Position numbers and translations under genes: made by a program | The notes under the pieces: generated by a model | What the model saw: only the letters and a program-made list of their open reading frames with translations | Told to the model about the DNA's origin: nothing | The model's database searches: none | NCBI GenBank assembly: GCA_037954665.1 | Contig: JBBMOL010000286.1 | Span: forward strand, 496,001 to 560,000 | Source: Laguncularia racemosa | Taxonomy: Eukaryota; Streptophyta; Magnoliopsida; Myrtales; Combretaceae | Reading direction: 5' to 3' | DNA length: 64,000 nt | Shown here: in pieces, positions 1-12,354 of the stretch | Numbering within the stretch: position 1 is the first letter of the stretch | Layout: every line of letters starts with the position of its first letter

Positions 1-2454
1 AAATTTTATCAAAATCAACAACTGTAAGTTGCATTGTGATCTTCATGGGGACTACTTCATATCCACACCAATTTTGATAGGTAAAAGTTTGTTTTCAGTT
101 TCAAGTTGAATAAAAAAGAAAGTAAAACATTTAGTTTTGAAAGTTTCTTTACAAAACGATTCATAAACTCAATTCTATTCAAGTTTCAATAAGTTTAGTT
201 ACTAAACTCCACAATATATTTGTCATTCTTTGATTATAGGTGAGGAACTCAACTTTTCACAGCTTCTTGAGGATTACTTTGAACTATGAATCATGAGACC
301 AAGGTATGTAAGAAATTCAATAAATTATTAATAAATTACTACAATACATACTTGAAAGCATGTTTATTTGATAAATGTGGATTATTGTGATGTTATTGGA
401 TATTATGGATGGGTATTATACTTGAAAATAACGTTTTCACTCAACCTTCAAAACTCAGCCTAAAACCAGCCCTATCTGGCCGATTCTCAAATTGTTAACA
501 AACTTAACAAGTCCATAGATTTGTGGCGGTTTGAGCTGCCAAACCCTTAAACCCATCAAGTCTACCTAAGTTAGAAAAATAAAAGAAAAAAATAATAATA
601 TAATTGAATAAATTAAATTTAAAATAATATTAAAAATTTAAACTATTTCTATGTGAAAAAAGAAAAATTATTTTTCATTTACAACATTTAATGTGTTTGT
701 TGTGATTAATAAGATAAGAATAAATGTAGTACAAAAGCATGTCTAGTTGGATATTTATATGCATCATTTAGAGAAAGTTTTCATTTCTTAGCAATTCGAG
801 ACTAAAACAAGTTTTCGTCTTTTAATTTCCTTTTCTAAACTTTTGTCCCACATTACTAAGATAAAAACCCTACTTAAGTATGGTTTATAAAAATATATGC
901 AAATTCTTTTCAATTTATTTACAAAATTGCTTAAAAACTATTAAAATTTTTATGCTCATAGTTTTTTTCTTTTTAAAATTTTCAACTTAATTTTTTTTAA
1001 CTTAAGTTATTAAAAAAAAAAAACGAATGCCCAATTCATGGGCCTCTAACCTAAAACTAGGAAATGATGAGTTTAAGGACCCACCCTAGCTCATGATCCC
1101 TAATTCTAGGGCCAATTTAGCCCCTTATGAACCATGACCTAGTGGGATCTAGGTCCAGTTTGAGGTTAGTTCAAACCCATGACCAGGTCTACACACATCC
1201 TATCAAGTTATAAACTAAACCAACTATGCTACTCGCATTACAAAGCCATAATAAATTAATGATGCCATCAAATTAGTGATGGATAAGGATGACACAAATC
1301 ATCTTTATGATTTGATCTCAAAATTTAACGTGATTGTTATGATAATCTATATCGTGATACATGATTGATTGAGTGTTTGCTTTATGAGTGCACTAAATTG
1401 CATGTTATGTCTTTCCTATACTTATCACTTAAAGTAAAACATGAATTGTTGCATACTATTGGTTAAGATAAAAACTTAACATGCATTGCATTGAATCTTG
1501 CATAGTCTAAAGGCCATCATTGCTACATGACTCAAAAAAAATAATCATTTAAGGACTCTTCTTCACCATTTGCAAACTAAGTGACTTAAGGGTTAATGCG
1601 ACAAAACCCATTTAAGGGTCTTGCTATTCATTTTGGGTTTATGCACTTAAGGAGTGCATTTAAGGCACCCTAAGCTACTTAATAGATATATTTATAAGTT
1701 TGGATGTCTTAGGCATTGCTTGTATTTACGGATCCCTATCTCAAGGTCAAGGTAGTCTTACACCCTAAACTTAATGTTAGTTACCAATAGATCACATGCA
1801 ATATTTGCATTGCATATGGTTGCTCATGTGTAACATATTATTAATAACTTACCTATAATTGCTTTTCCTTATATAGCGATGAGTATTGCACTTAGATCTC
1901 ATTGAGTCGCGATGTACACTCACCCTTCAATAGATTGTTTTGCATGTAATACCATAGAAGCTTGTGATGGCATATCACTTAGTGTGAATGAGAGCTAACT
2001 AATTTGAGACTAATAGTATAAGGCTTATAGCTAAGGTAGAAGATTATGAGTTACATTAGTTATAGAACTGTAGAATATATTTATCATAATCTAAATGGAA
2101 ATAAATCTCCTTTTATCTGTCTAAAACTTAGAATTTGCTTTAGTGACTACCCATTTTACTAACTGTTAGGGAATTCCAATTCTCTATCATTTTAGTAGAC
2201 TATAGAATATTGGATTCTATAGTTATTTCTATATTATGCAATTATATGGGAATTTTACATATAGATTGCTTTTTTAATATCACATAGACTTAAGGTAGGG
2301 TAGCTTGCAATTCTAAAATTTATAAGCCACTATCTTATAAGGTAGGGTACAGTAGGGCTTCATACCCTATCTACCCCTTTATCTGCTCATCCTTAATAAA
2401 TACGTGACAAATTTTATCTTTTCTTTCTTTTTATTTAATTTCTTATTGTTATAA

Positions 2455-2500
2455 AAATAATAATAATAATAATAATAAATAAATAAATAATAATAATAAT
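2455..2500. repeat. (AAT)n / (AAAT)n microsatellite
   Basis: An uninterrupted run of AAT units with a short AAAT stretch in the middle. It is a simple sequence repeat with no sign of function. Confidence 0.9.
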
Positions 2501-4263
2501 CTTGAAATAATATCAAAGGTATTGCTTTAAAGTTAATAATAACATAAGATCCACAAAAACTTTAGAAAAATGCTATGAAGCTCTATTGGAAGACCTTAAG
2601 AATAAAGTAAAATAGTCTTTAAAGTAGAGAATTTCATAAGACATTAACATGGCATTCTAAGCATCTCATGGAGATCCTTAGTAATAAAGATGCTCTATGA
2701 TCAATTATATCCTTGTGGCTGCATTTGTAAGATTACCCTTATTTAGGGAAATGTGTAAATATACAAATATTCCTTTTTATTTGTTGATAGGCCTTTTAGC
2801 ATGGGCTTATAAACCCAATCTAGGCAACTCACCTAAACATTGAAAATGGAAAATAGGTATGAAGCAATATGCCAAGTATGGTAACTTACCATATCCCTTG
2901 ACTCTCTCCACAATATATTCTACACCAATTGGATATGGGAGAAGAGCATGGGATTGTGATTTCCTTGCCTTATTGGGAACTTTTCTTATGTTTATAAAGA
3001 CCCCTATAAGCTCTTGAGATAAAGGATTAAAACCTTAATATCATGCATACTACATTGTTGTTGTTGTTGTTACTCTACCTCTCATGTCTTATGTATTCTA
3101 CTAACTCAAGCATCATAATCCATATGATGGAAACACCTCTAGTGCTCTATCGGCTCATGTGTGCAATCTTACAAATCACTTAAAGCACACCCAAAACCTT
3201 TTTTAGGCTTAGGCTTAAAGAAAAAGCAGGAACAATGGATAAAGTTATTCAACTTCATTTTGTTACTCTTAGTATATTTATAAAAATAATGAAAGAAAAA
3301 GATAGGAAAGTGTTTTATTCAACTTACTATATACTTTTGGATACTAAAAAAAAAAAAAACTATTTATGTGTAACTATATAGTCAAGATTGTTGTCAATGG
3401 AGAAAGTAGTGATAATACAAGAATTTGAGAGATTTGTGATGTTGCTTAAAAAACATTTATATAAGGGAGGGAGGGAAGGAAATAGAGTAGCATTCCAATA
3501 TGTAAATTCTCACTAATAGGGACCATCAACCTATGCAAAGGAAGTCATGTCGACTTATGTAACCCCAATTACCATTCACACTTATGAGCAAGAATAAGCA
3601 TAGCTAGATAAACTAAGAGAGATTTTGATGGTTGATTTTGCATAGGCTTCTTACTCTCACCTTGGCTATTAACACCTATCATGAATGGCCTCTTGCCCAA
3701 GCTCAACTTTTCCTTAAAGTTTGTAAACTCCTTAACACTATTGCAATTAGCACCATTAACTTTGCAATATTAAAGACGATGGTATATGATCTTAGCTCAA
3801 AGCCTCAAACCTTGAGCTATAATAGGGGGGTTTAACCTTTTAAAAGCTTCCAAATCTTTACATTCTCCTCTGTTGTGAATGCTTCTAATTCAAATTTGAC
3901 TAGCCTATTAATCTTTGCATCATTATTCTCTACTAACTTATCACCTTACTTCAAACACTAAGATTTAGTTGACATTCCATAAAAAAAAGGATCGATGAGA
4001 GCTTCATTGCTTCAATAATAGTATGAATCAAGTTCAAAGGGTAGCTTTTGTGATGTTTCATTCAACCAATAATCTTTACTCTAGTAATAAACCCTAGAGT
4101 TTAGCTATAAGTTTAAATGTGCTCATAAGAAGACCTAGATTATTGAAGAGCCAATTTCCCATGTGTTTTAAAAGGGATTTGAATCATTTACATTAGATTT
4201 ACTTGATTTTGATAAATTTCTTCTCTTTTAGCAATTGATAATGTAATGCTCCAGAATTTAAAA

Positions 4264-4323
4264 CGAATGTAGTCCACCACATGTCATAACTTACGAATGT
4301 AGTCCCCAACATGTCATAACTTA
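4264..4323. repeat. 30 bp tandem duplication
   Basis: Two adjacent 30 bp units (4264-4293 and 4294-4323), both beginning CGAATGTAGTCC and ending CATGTCATAACTTA. They differ only at a couple of central bases. This is a local tandem duplication in intergenic DNA. Confidence 0.85.
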
Positions 4324-7300
4324 GTGATGACATGCAAAGTCTTAGGAATTTACTAAAACTCTACACAATTATAAAGTCTCCATAACCTCATAAATGAATT
4401 CTCCATATACATTAATGAGTGGCTCTCTAAAGTCTCACTCTGTATCCACAAATATATATATGACTACCAAGATTAAAATTGGAGTTTATCTCCTACAATT
4501 AAGTAGAACGGAAGCATACTAGTACATAAGTATAACTAGAGCCTCATACTTGGCATAGCCAATTACATTGACACAAAAAAATATTCCTCTTCTAGCCTTT
4601 TTATTCATTCATTATAGTACATATACACTAAGTCCTCCCCCATGTTTAGATTTACATCTACTAAAGTCTCGTTATACACTATTATTTCATTAGATGAGCT
4701 TGCAACTAAAAAAGAGTCTCACAAGGAGTGGCTAAAACCTAATACAGTGTATATCAACAACCACAAATGTGTGCCATGTAGAAACATAAACATTAGCAAA
4801 AATGCAGTTAAAATATCTAAGCATCCATTTGTTATCTTTCATTTAAGACTTCAAACGGCACAACTCTAAGATAATACAGAACCTTGCACACACACACAAA
4901 TATCATATACTGATCAAGTACTCCCCAATGTCCATGATTTCATGAGTCCATGAGTCCAAAAACCCTAAATCTACTTGAATCATTTTGGTGCACAATTCCA
5001 TTAGGGATAACATTATATACTGATCATCGGGGTACCACCTCGAGATTACTAGTACTTCTGATTCCTTGAGCCTAGCCAAATACAAGCAACAAAAACTTAA
5101 TTCCTAAGTATAATTTAAGTCTATTTATGATTTTAATCTAACAATTACAATCAATAAATATAGTATACACATATTTGATAGAGTGATCTCTTTACAATTC
5201 TTCAATCTCTTAAACCCTAAACCTATTTAAATTCATAAACATATAAGTTTAAAGATCCTATAACAACTAATTTAATCTATTTTTAGGTATTAAAACATGT
5301 TAGGAAATGTTAGGCATTGAAATTTGGTGAAAAATTCAATTTTAGGACATAAGTTTAACACAGCCTATCTATGAGCTTGTTTATGCCCACGTACTAGGCA
5401 TACTAAATGAGCGAAGGAATATGGGCAAGAACACAGCTGTGTTTCTTGCCTGTGTACTCTATTGAACACTTTTTAACTTTTACATGGGCATATAATACCC
5501 AAAACTATCAATGACTATAAAGTACAAGAGTGCAACATAGTCGTGTTATGCCTATGAACTTTCAAAATCTTGTCATAATCACAAAAACAGCAGTTTCTTT
5601 CGAAGTCTACAATCCCTTAATCATTACTACCCTCAAATCTATACTCAATCTTCGAATTTTCGTAATCCTATTCTTAATTCACTACAACAATACTTTAATT
5701 TCACTAAAACTATACCAGTTTTAGAATATTTACTTGCAATTGTCATCCGCAAAAGTCATCCATCTCAATGCAATTGTTTTAACAACGATTCCAATGAGTT
5801 TATTGCATTCATAGCATTCGATATTACTTGTAAATGACTTACTCTTTTGTCTTGGATGCTGAATTGTTCCTACCTAGTTCCCTTTCCAAGATTGTGCAAC
5901 AATTTCGTTTCTAAAACATATTCCCCACTTTTAATCTAAGTCCAATGTTGAGGAACAAAGAAAAAGATAGGAAGAGCTTGTTTCACTTACCTTTGTTCAG
6001 CAGATTCATGCATTGATTATAATGTTGGTCTACCAAGAGTGCAATAAGGTTGAGAGAGGAAAGAAAAGAAAGAAACAAATGTAGAAAAAGAGTGTAAATT
6101 TTAAATTGTAGTGTTTAAATTTCTTGGTTAGACAAACAAACTCTTATCTAATTCTTAGAATTTTAAAATTATCCAAAATATTAAAATTATTATTTGATTT
6201 ATTTTATTTATTTATTCTAGCTATAATAGACAATGTGTATTTGCATATATAATTTCTTTTCTTCGCAATAATCATATTTCTTTGTTGTTCTGCCTTATTT
6301 TTTTTTTCCTGTTTGTTTGTCAGGGTCATTTTGTCCAAGGTTAGTGGCATCAATTTCGAAACACATATCTTGTCTTAATTAATTTCGAAAGAGAATTTTC
6401 AGTCTCTAGTGGATGGCTTGGTGTTGCGACTCAGTCGATTTTTTTGTTTTTTTCTTTCTCGATTTTCAGAATTTTGTTTCCCAAGACTCGGCGCTTTAAT
6501 TATTAATATTTCTTGATAGGATTGATCATGAGATTCTCATAACTACGACTAGCTAGTATTAATGACCGATGCTAATTATATACTACCTACTTATAGAAAT
6601 CTTATCTCCTCTGGCCACCATAATTACAATTATTAATGAAGATAATTTACCCATGAATAAAATATTAGTACAAGATATTGCACCGAAAAGACAAAAATAG
6701 GAACAGCAAGATAGAAAGGGATAATCTCCATTCCCTAAACTTTTCAAATGTAAAACATAAAAGGATAATTTATAAACTTTCAAAATGTAGTTAAAACTTT
6801 AAATATACAAAAATGATGTATAATTATATAATATAAAATATTTATTATGTACCTTCATGATGGTATCCTTAGGGCTACCAAATTAAATCTGCTAATTCCT
6901 ACTATTAAAAAAAAAAAACTAAAGTTCACAAATGGAACCACAGCAACAAAGCAGGCTGGGAACCGGCGTGTCAGCTGATTAACTAGCCACCTTTACCAAT
7001 CCGAGGGACAGTGGAGAGCCACTACTAACACTAACACTAACACTAGACTTCAAATGTGGTTGGTGAGTTGATAGTAAGGAGAAGTCGCTGTCAAAGGCTA
7101 TGTCATGATGAGCAACGAACAGTACTGGGTGATGGTGAGGAGTGAATATGAGTTACGCATTGTTTGTAATTTTCTAATTGCTCATTTGTGGTAATACTTC
7201 ATAAGAGGGGCGGGCAATTGCAGAAGACCCTGTCAGAAGTTGATCCCTACAAACCCCACACCACTGTACGTGGGGACCCTTTTTCCACCACCCCCACCTT

Positions 7301-9279
7301 TCACTTTTTCAGTTTCTGCTTCCTTTCATACATTTTAATGCATAAATTAATAATTAAAAATAGCTAAACACTTTGAAATATATCATTTTTTTAATAAAAT
7401 AAATTAGCTTGTGACAGAGAAGCTTCCGGAATTGCTCTTATCAGCTTTACTCTTTAATTCATGACCTTTTTAGATTTGGCTTTTTATTCTTTTTTTTTTC
7501 TTTGATCTATATTGTTTTATGTGTGATCTCATAACCATAGCTATTTGCAATATGATGCCTGGAAAATTATCAGATTTGATTAATATTTTTTCTGTTTTAA
7601 ATTTAATGTTTAGGCTTAATAATATAATATTTTTGGGGGTAAATTATCATTTTCATACCTTATTATAAATATGGTAAAGGTGGTGATGATTGGAGAATAA
7701 GAATAGGAATAGATACTTAATATATTTTTAAGGGAAACTGATTTAAAAAATAAATTTAATTAATTATTTTCTCAAAAGCTAAATAAATAAATATAAATAA
7801 ATCTAATTTTATATAAGGTATTCAATTTTATAAAATATATAGATTTAAAAATGGTGTCAAACAGATATTTAAAGAAAAACAAAAACAAAAAAAATGTTTC
7901 TTTCAAAAAAGTGCTTATATGTGTTGAAAATACTATCCACTTACCATGAGTGCAGAAAAGTCTTAAATCTTTTAGAATATTTTATAATTTCAATGGTAAT
8001 TTTAATATTAATAATAAAAATTTAATAATAATTAATTATGAAGATTTAATATAAATAATAGAATAATAAGATTAAAAATTACATTAATCTCATTAAAATA
8101 GTGGATATGACTATAAAAAAAATCCCTAATCTTTTACATTATTCATATGGAACATTTGAATGATTTCGGTGCAGAATCTGGATTATCCAAAGTCCATTTT
8201 ATTAATATGATAAAAATCGAAGCTTGCAAGTTATAAAATTGATTACCAACAAGTTAAATGACGCCTGCTGTAGCACTTCCAAATTTTGCTGTTCCTCCAT
8301 TGTTGCAATGTCTTGATTTTTTTTTTTTTTTAATATTTCACGACTGATCTTTTGCTTTCCGTCGACCGAGTTAAGTAGGGTCGGTGGCTTAAATTAGAAG
8401 GAAGCTCCAGAATAAAATGCATCCTATCCCTGGCTCTAGCATTCGAAGGGTCATGATGACTAGCCAAAGCAAGCATTTTTGGACGATTTACGTTACTTTC
8501 TCTGGACCAACAATTTGCATAATTGGACTACAATAATCTTTGGATGGATTCACTGTTTAATCTTTAGATAATGACCTATTTAATATTATGATCGCTTAGG
8601 AATCCGAATGGGATACCCATATGTCAAATATGTTTGGTAAATTTGTTTTAAACATTTCGTTTTTTTAGTTTTACACCTTAAATTTAAAATTATTAAATGT
8701 TAAGTTTAATTAAGTGTTTAATTATTTATTAAATTTTATATTTAAAGTTCAAAGTTACTAATTGTTTATCAATCAATCAATTGGACAAGTAATTAAATAC
8801 TCGATTAAAGAAACCGATGTGAAATACACAAATTCCATCAATTTCTATTTTGAGATTTTTAGGGTTTGCAAAATACAAATAGATATTTAAATTGGTAGAA
8901 GAGAATTGTTGCAAGCGTTTTGCTATTAGTTTATTGTTTTTTCTCTTTTGTCCCTTACTTTGTTTACTGTGATTGCTGGTGGTCTAACAGGGACATTAGT
9001 AACGGTTTCTTGTGCTTTCTACTTTTTTTGGACTTACTAAATTTTTTACTCTACTACTTAGACGTTTTACTCTAAATTCATCTAAGATTTTCTATATAAT
9101 TCTCTATGTTGTCCAGTATTCTTTCTTATTATTATCATTTTTTTACTATTATTCAATTACATTATAACAATGAACTCATGAGCTTATTAGGTAACCATCT
9201 CAAATTCCATGCCTCTTCTCATCAATGATAGTGCTATACTTCTCTTGCCACAAGGCTATAAGTGTTACAGTCTATGAGT

Positions 9280-9635
9280 TTAAAGTAGTTATGGAGGGCT
9301 CAACTTGGACTTATAGTGTTGTGAATGGCATCAACTGTGTGGTTTATTCACGTAGTGGGTTAACTCTAAAGGTGGGTTTAGCCTCTCGTGACCAGATGTT
9401 GGTGTCTAATAATGGCTATAACAGGCTAAATCCAATTGAGAAGGTTAAGCCTCTCAAATAGTATGAGGGATTGTGACAAAGTCAAAGTACACACTGCTTA
9501 TAAAGGATGGACTTAAAACATACCCTAGGAATAAAAGAATGGGAAGATTGGCTTGCCATTTGGAATAGGAATATATATTTGAAGCTAAGGATGGTTGAGC
9601 ACCACACTAACACTCTAGAAGGGAAAAACCTCCCA
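9280..9635 (+). repeat. Diverged direct repeat, copy 1
   Basis: Shares ordered blocks with 10105-10470, including 'cttatagtgttgtga', 'actctaaaggtgggtttagc', 'taatgatggc/taatggc', 'cttgccat.tggaata' and a terminal 'aaaacctccc'. The copies are clearly related but diverged by substitutions and indels. They could be a decayed pair of terminal repeats or an old segmental duplication of an unrecognised element. The 78-codon open frame inside is not conserved in the other copy. Confidence 0.6.
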
Positions 9636-10104
9636 TCTCGTAACAAGTGCTATTAGAGTAAGTATTCTAATGTATCAAGCTACTTAAATACTCTCTAAGT
9701 GTGTTCAATGTATATGTAGTTGTTTTTGGCAAATGGGCATGTGTGGATTAAGCTTGAGAGAAAGAGCGACCACTAGGTAGAGGACATTGTTGAAAAGGAC
9801 AATTGTATCGCAAATTAAATTTGTAATGAAAATCTACCCAAAATCATTACAAAAGTGCTATATAGGGCTTCTCTACTATTGGACAATTTAATAAAAGGTG
9901 ATCTTGAAGGATGAAGAGATGGATGTGAGAAAGAGGAAGCTTGTGGAAGCATGAAGTCTTGGTGGAGATGATCTTGAGTGAAGTTTGACAACAAGTGGAG
10001 AAGGTTAATAATCTTTAGGAGAGGGTAATGACAAGATATTGGCCTCATGACAAGCGTGTCATGAGTTTAGGTGGAGGAAAATGCTATGATCTATGAGTTT
10101 TGAA

Positions 10105-10470
10105 TGAACATGGAGGAATCAAATTAGGCTTATAGTGTTGTGAGTGATATCAGTAAAGTGATTTGTTTAGGGACTGCATTGACTCTAAAGGTGGGTTTAG
10201 CCTTCCATGTGTAAATAGGTTGAAAGCTAATGTTACTCTTCTAATGATGGCCATAGTAAACCAAAATTAGTTGGGAAGGTGGATCCTCTTAAACATACAA
10301 GTGATCATAGTAAAGTAAAAAAGCACACTCCTAGTGAAGAATTGACTAGGAACAGACCATAGGAATATAGGGATGAGGAGGCTAGCTTGCCATGTGGAAT
10401 ATAAACAAATATATGAAGTTAAAGATGGTCAAACATTGTATGGGTATTCTCACTAGGGGAAAACCTCCCA
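10105..10470 (+). repeat. Diverged direct repeat, copy 2
   Basis: Second copy of the repeat at 9280-9635, in the same orientation about 825 bp downstream. The shared blocks are in the same order, ending in 'aaaacctccc'. The family is not recognised. Confidence 0.6.
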
Positions 10471-10648
10471 GCCTATAACATAAGCATGTCACTCATGAGC
10501 AAAGAGCTAGTGGACATTGGTGATGTAAATATCTAATATGATTAGAAATTTCCTAAATAAGTTTACATAGAGAAATAGGTACATTTATAGTTTATAATGT
10601 TTAAATTTTCACGAGGTCAACAAAGTAATACATACAATGGCAATAAAT

Positions 10649-10670
10649 AACAAACAAACAAACAAACAAA
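10649..10670. repeat. (AAAC)n microsatellite
   Basis: Five consecutive AAAC units in AT-rich intergenic DNA. Confidence 0.85.
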
Positions 10671-11977
10671 GATATGTACAAATAAAACACACCTCGATTT
10701 ATTAAAGACATTATTGACCATGGCAATGATTAACTATCACTTATAATCACGATTACATATGTTCTAATAGGACTGTGAACCTTAATTATATATGTTGTGA
10801 TTTTGTATGCGTGAACAATTTAATCTTACAACTTGTATAAATTAGCATGATGTAAATTCCAATTTTAGAAAAAAAGTATTAAATACATTTATTTGATTTA
10901 TACATCTAGTGATAATAATATAAGCTATTAATAAATACTGTGACATTTTAAATATAAAATCCATTTATATAATATACCTTGCATTTGAAAAGTGAAAAGA
11001 GAAAAGAAAAGACAAACATAGATTTTTTTTTTAAAAAAAAATGACATAACAAATGCAGGGGGTGAAGATGTCCAAATAAAAGAATATATGGAAGGAAAGT
11101 GAATAAAATAACATAAAGTATCCTTATTATATTGTCATATCATACAAAGGTCTATAATCTATAATTAGGGATGATAAGGTGAGTAATGTATAAGATTATA
11201 CTTATATCTTATTTTGTAAGGTCTAGATTATTAAAATTTATACTTGAAATCTATCTTTAGCATCCTATAATCATTTTAAAACCTGTATCTTGTAAAAATT
11301 TACAAAGTGCAAACTATTTTTATTTGAAAAATTCACTTGAAACTTACTTAGTCAAATAAATATAGATAAATACCTTATATAATAAGTTTACTCACTTACT
11401 CTTAGACAATTCCATGTCATTTCTTTTTGGGAAATTATAGGTTTAGGGAAGTGCCATTGTTTATAATGATAACATGAGTGTAATTGACTCACATCACAAG
11501 ACTTTTTTTTTTTTCTCTTGAATTATATCGATACTAACAACTAGTATATCAATGTTACATGTGCTTAGAGGGATAAATGTATTAAGAATTGTCTTAATAA
11601 AATTATTTTAAAAAAATTATATATGATACATATCATTTAAGTTCTATATTCTTTATATATGATTATATTGGTAGGGTAATACAAAGAATTGGTGGAGAAA
11701 AAGTAAGGATCAGTAATTAGTGTGTTGCAAATTGATTTCTAGAAGTAAAAGATTTATTATGTAAATTGAAAAATGTAAAAAATAAAACTAGCACAAAAAT
11801 TTAACAATGCGAGGGAAGAGAGAGGGAGACAAAGATATTAAACACAGTAAATGTTGAAGATCAGAGTGTTCCCATCAAGTTCGGAGGGGGTATTATAGTA
11901 CCAGTATTTCCAATCTCCGTTTTTGTCCATTTGACCCCAAAAACACCTACACCCATTTAAACACATATATTTCCATC

Positions 11978-11984
11978 TATATAT
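11978..11984 (+). promoter_or_regulatory. Candidate TATA box of the bHLH gene
   Basis: A TATATAT run in the context CTATATATCC lies about 370 bp upstream of the start codon. It is followed within about 30 bp by CA-rich sequence and then a GA/CT-rich leader, the usual look of a plant core promoter and 5' UTR. The transcription start would be near 12010. This is inferred from position and composition only. Confidence 0.4.
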
Positions 11985-12294
11985 CCAGCACTACTTCTAC
12001 AACAACACACTACATAAGGAGCGTCAGTCTTTGTTCTTCTAAGAAAGAGAGAGAGAGACAACAATTAAGGCCCTTTCCCTGCAATTTGCATAAGCAAAAC
12101 GTCACTTCGAATTCTTCTTTTTATTTTTTTTCTTCCGACCAAACTCATTTTCATTTTCTCATCAAAACATATTCACTTAAGTTGTCACCTTTGCTCCAAA
12201 TTGTAATTTGTTTGTGTTTTCATATAGAGAAAGAGAGACAAAGAAAAGGAAGAGACTTTTGGGTTGCTCTTTGAAAAGCTGAAGAAACGAGTAA

Positions 12295-12309
12295 ATGGGG
12301 TTATGGTAA
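12295..12309 (+). CDS. Minimal uORF 1 (4 codons)
   Basis: The first ATG of the inferred leader opens a four-codon frame (M-G-L-W, then TAA). Position -3 is T, a weak context. It overlaps the second uORF in a different frame. Translation is not shown by the sequence alone. Confidence 0.3.
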   Translation: MGLW

Positions 12310-12338
12310 CAAGAAGGGAAGTGGGGTTCTTGTTTTAG
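12303..12338 (+). CDS. uORF 2 (11 codons)
   Basis: ATG with G at -3 and G at +4, encoding MVTRREVGFLF and ending in TAG 16 nt before the main start codon. Such a short spacing would limit reinitiation at the main ATG, so it could lower translation of the bHLH protein. Conserved-peptide uORFs are known for at least one relative in this family, but I cannot confirm that this peptide matches that class. Confidence 0.35.
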   Translation: MVTRREVGFLF

Positions 12339-12354
12339 TTTGTGAAGTACAGAA

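Larger units (their letters stand above)
1..11970. other. AT-rich intergenic region, no supported gene
   Basis: I see no convincing coding region, RNA gene or intact transposon here. Open frames are short (under 80 codons), lack recognisable motifs and often do not begin with ATG. The DNA is strongly AT-rich with homopolymer runs and microsatellites, as expected of plant intergenic sequence upstream of a gene. The recognisable structures are listed separately: an AAT repeat, a 30 bp tandem duplication and a diverged direct repeat pair near 9.3-10.5 kb. Confidence 0.7.
12010..12354 (+). other. Probable 5' UTR of the bHLH gene
   Basis: Pyrimidine- and GA-rich leader between the candidate TATA box and the start codon. 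It contains a (GA)n stretch near 12045-12058. It has no ATG until 12295, where two small overlapping uORFs begin. The boundaries are inferred. Confidence 0.45.

Noticed and set aside
5340..5560. Possible degenerate LTR with CACGG-like motifs (ACACAGCTGTGT, CATAGTCGTGTTATG)
   Set aside because: There are only a few short matches to the CACGGCCGTG-type region, and no termini or TSD could be found.
9225..9461. 78-codon frame as a small gene
   Set aside because: It lies within one copy of a diverged direct repeat, is not open in the other copy and has no recognisable motif.
12086..12274. 62-codon frame in the leader of the bHLH gene as a uORF
   Set aside because: It begins with TTG, not ATG, and the peptide is low complexity. 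Only the ATG uORFs at 12295 and 12303 were kept.
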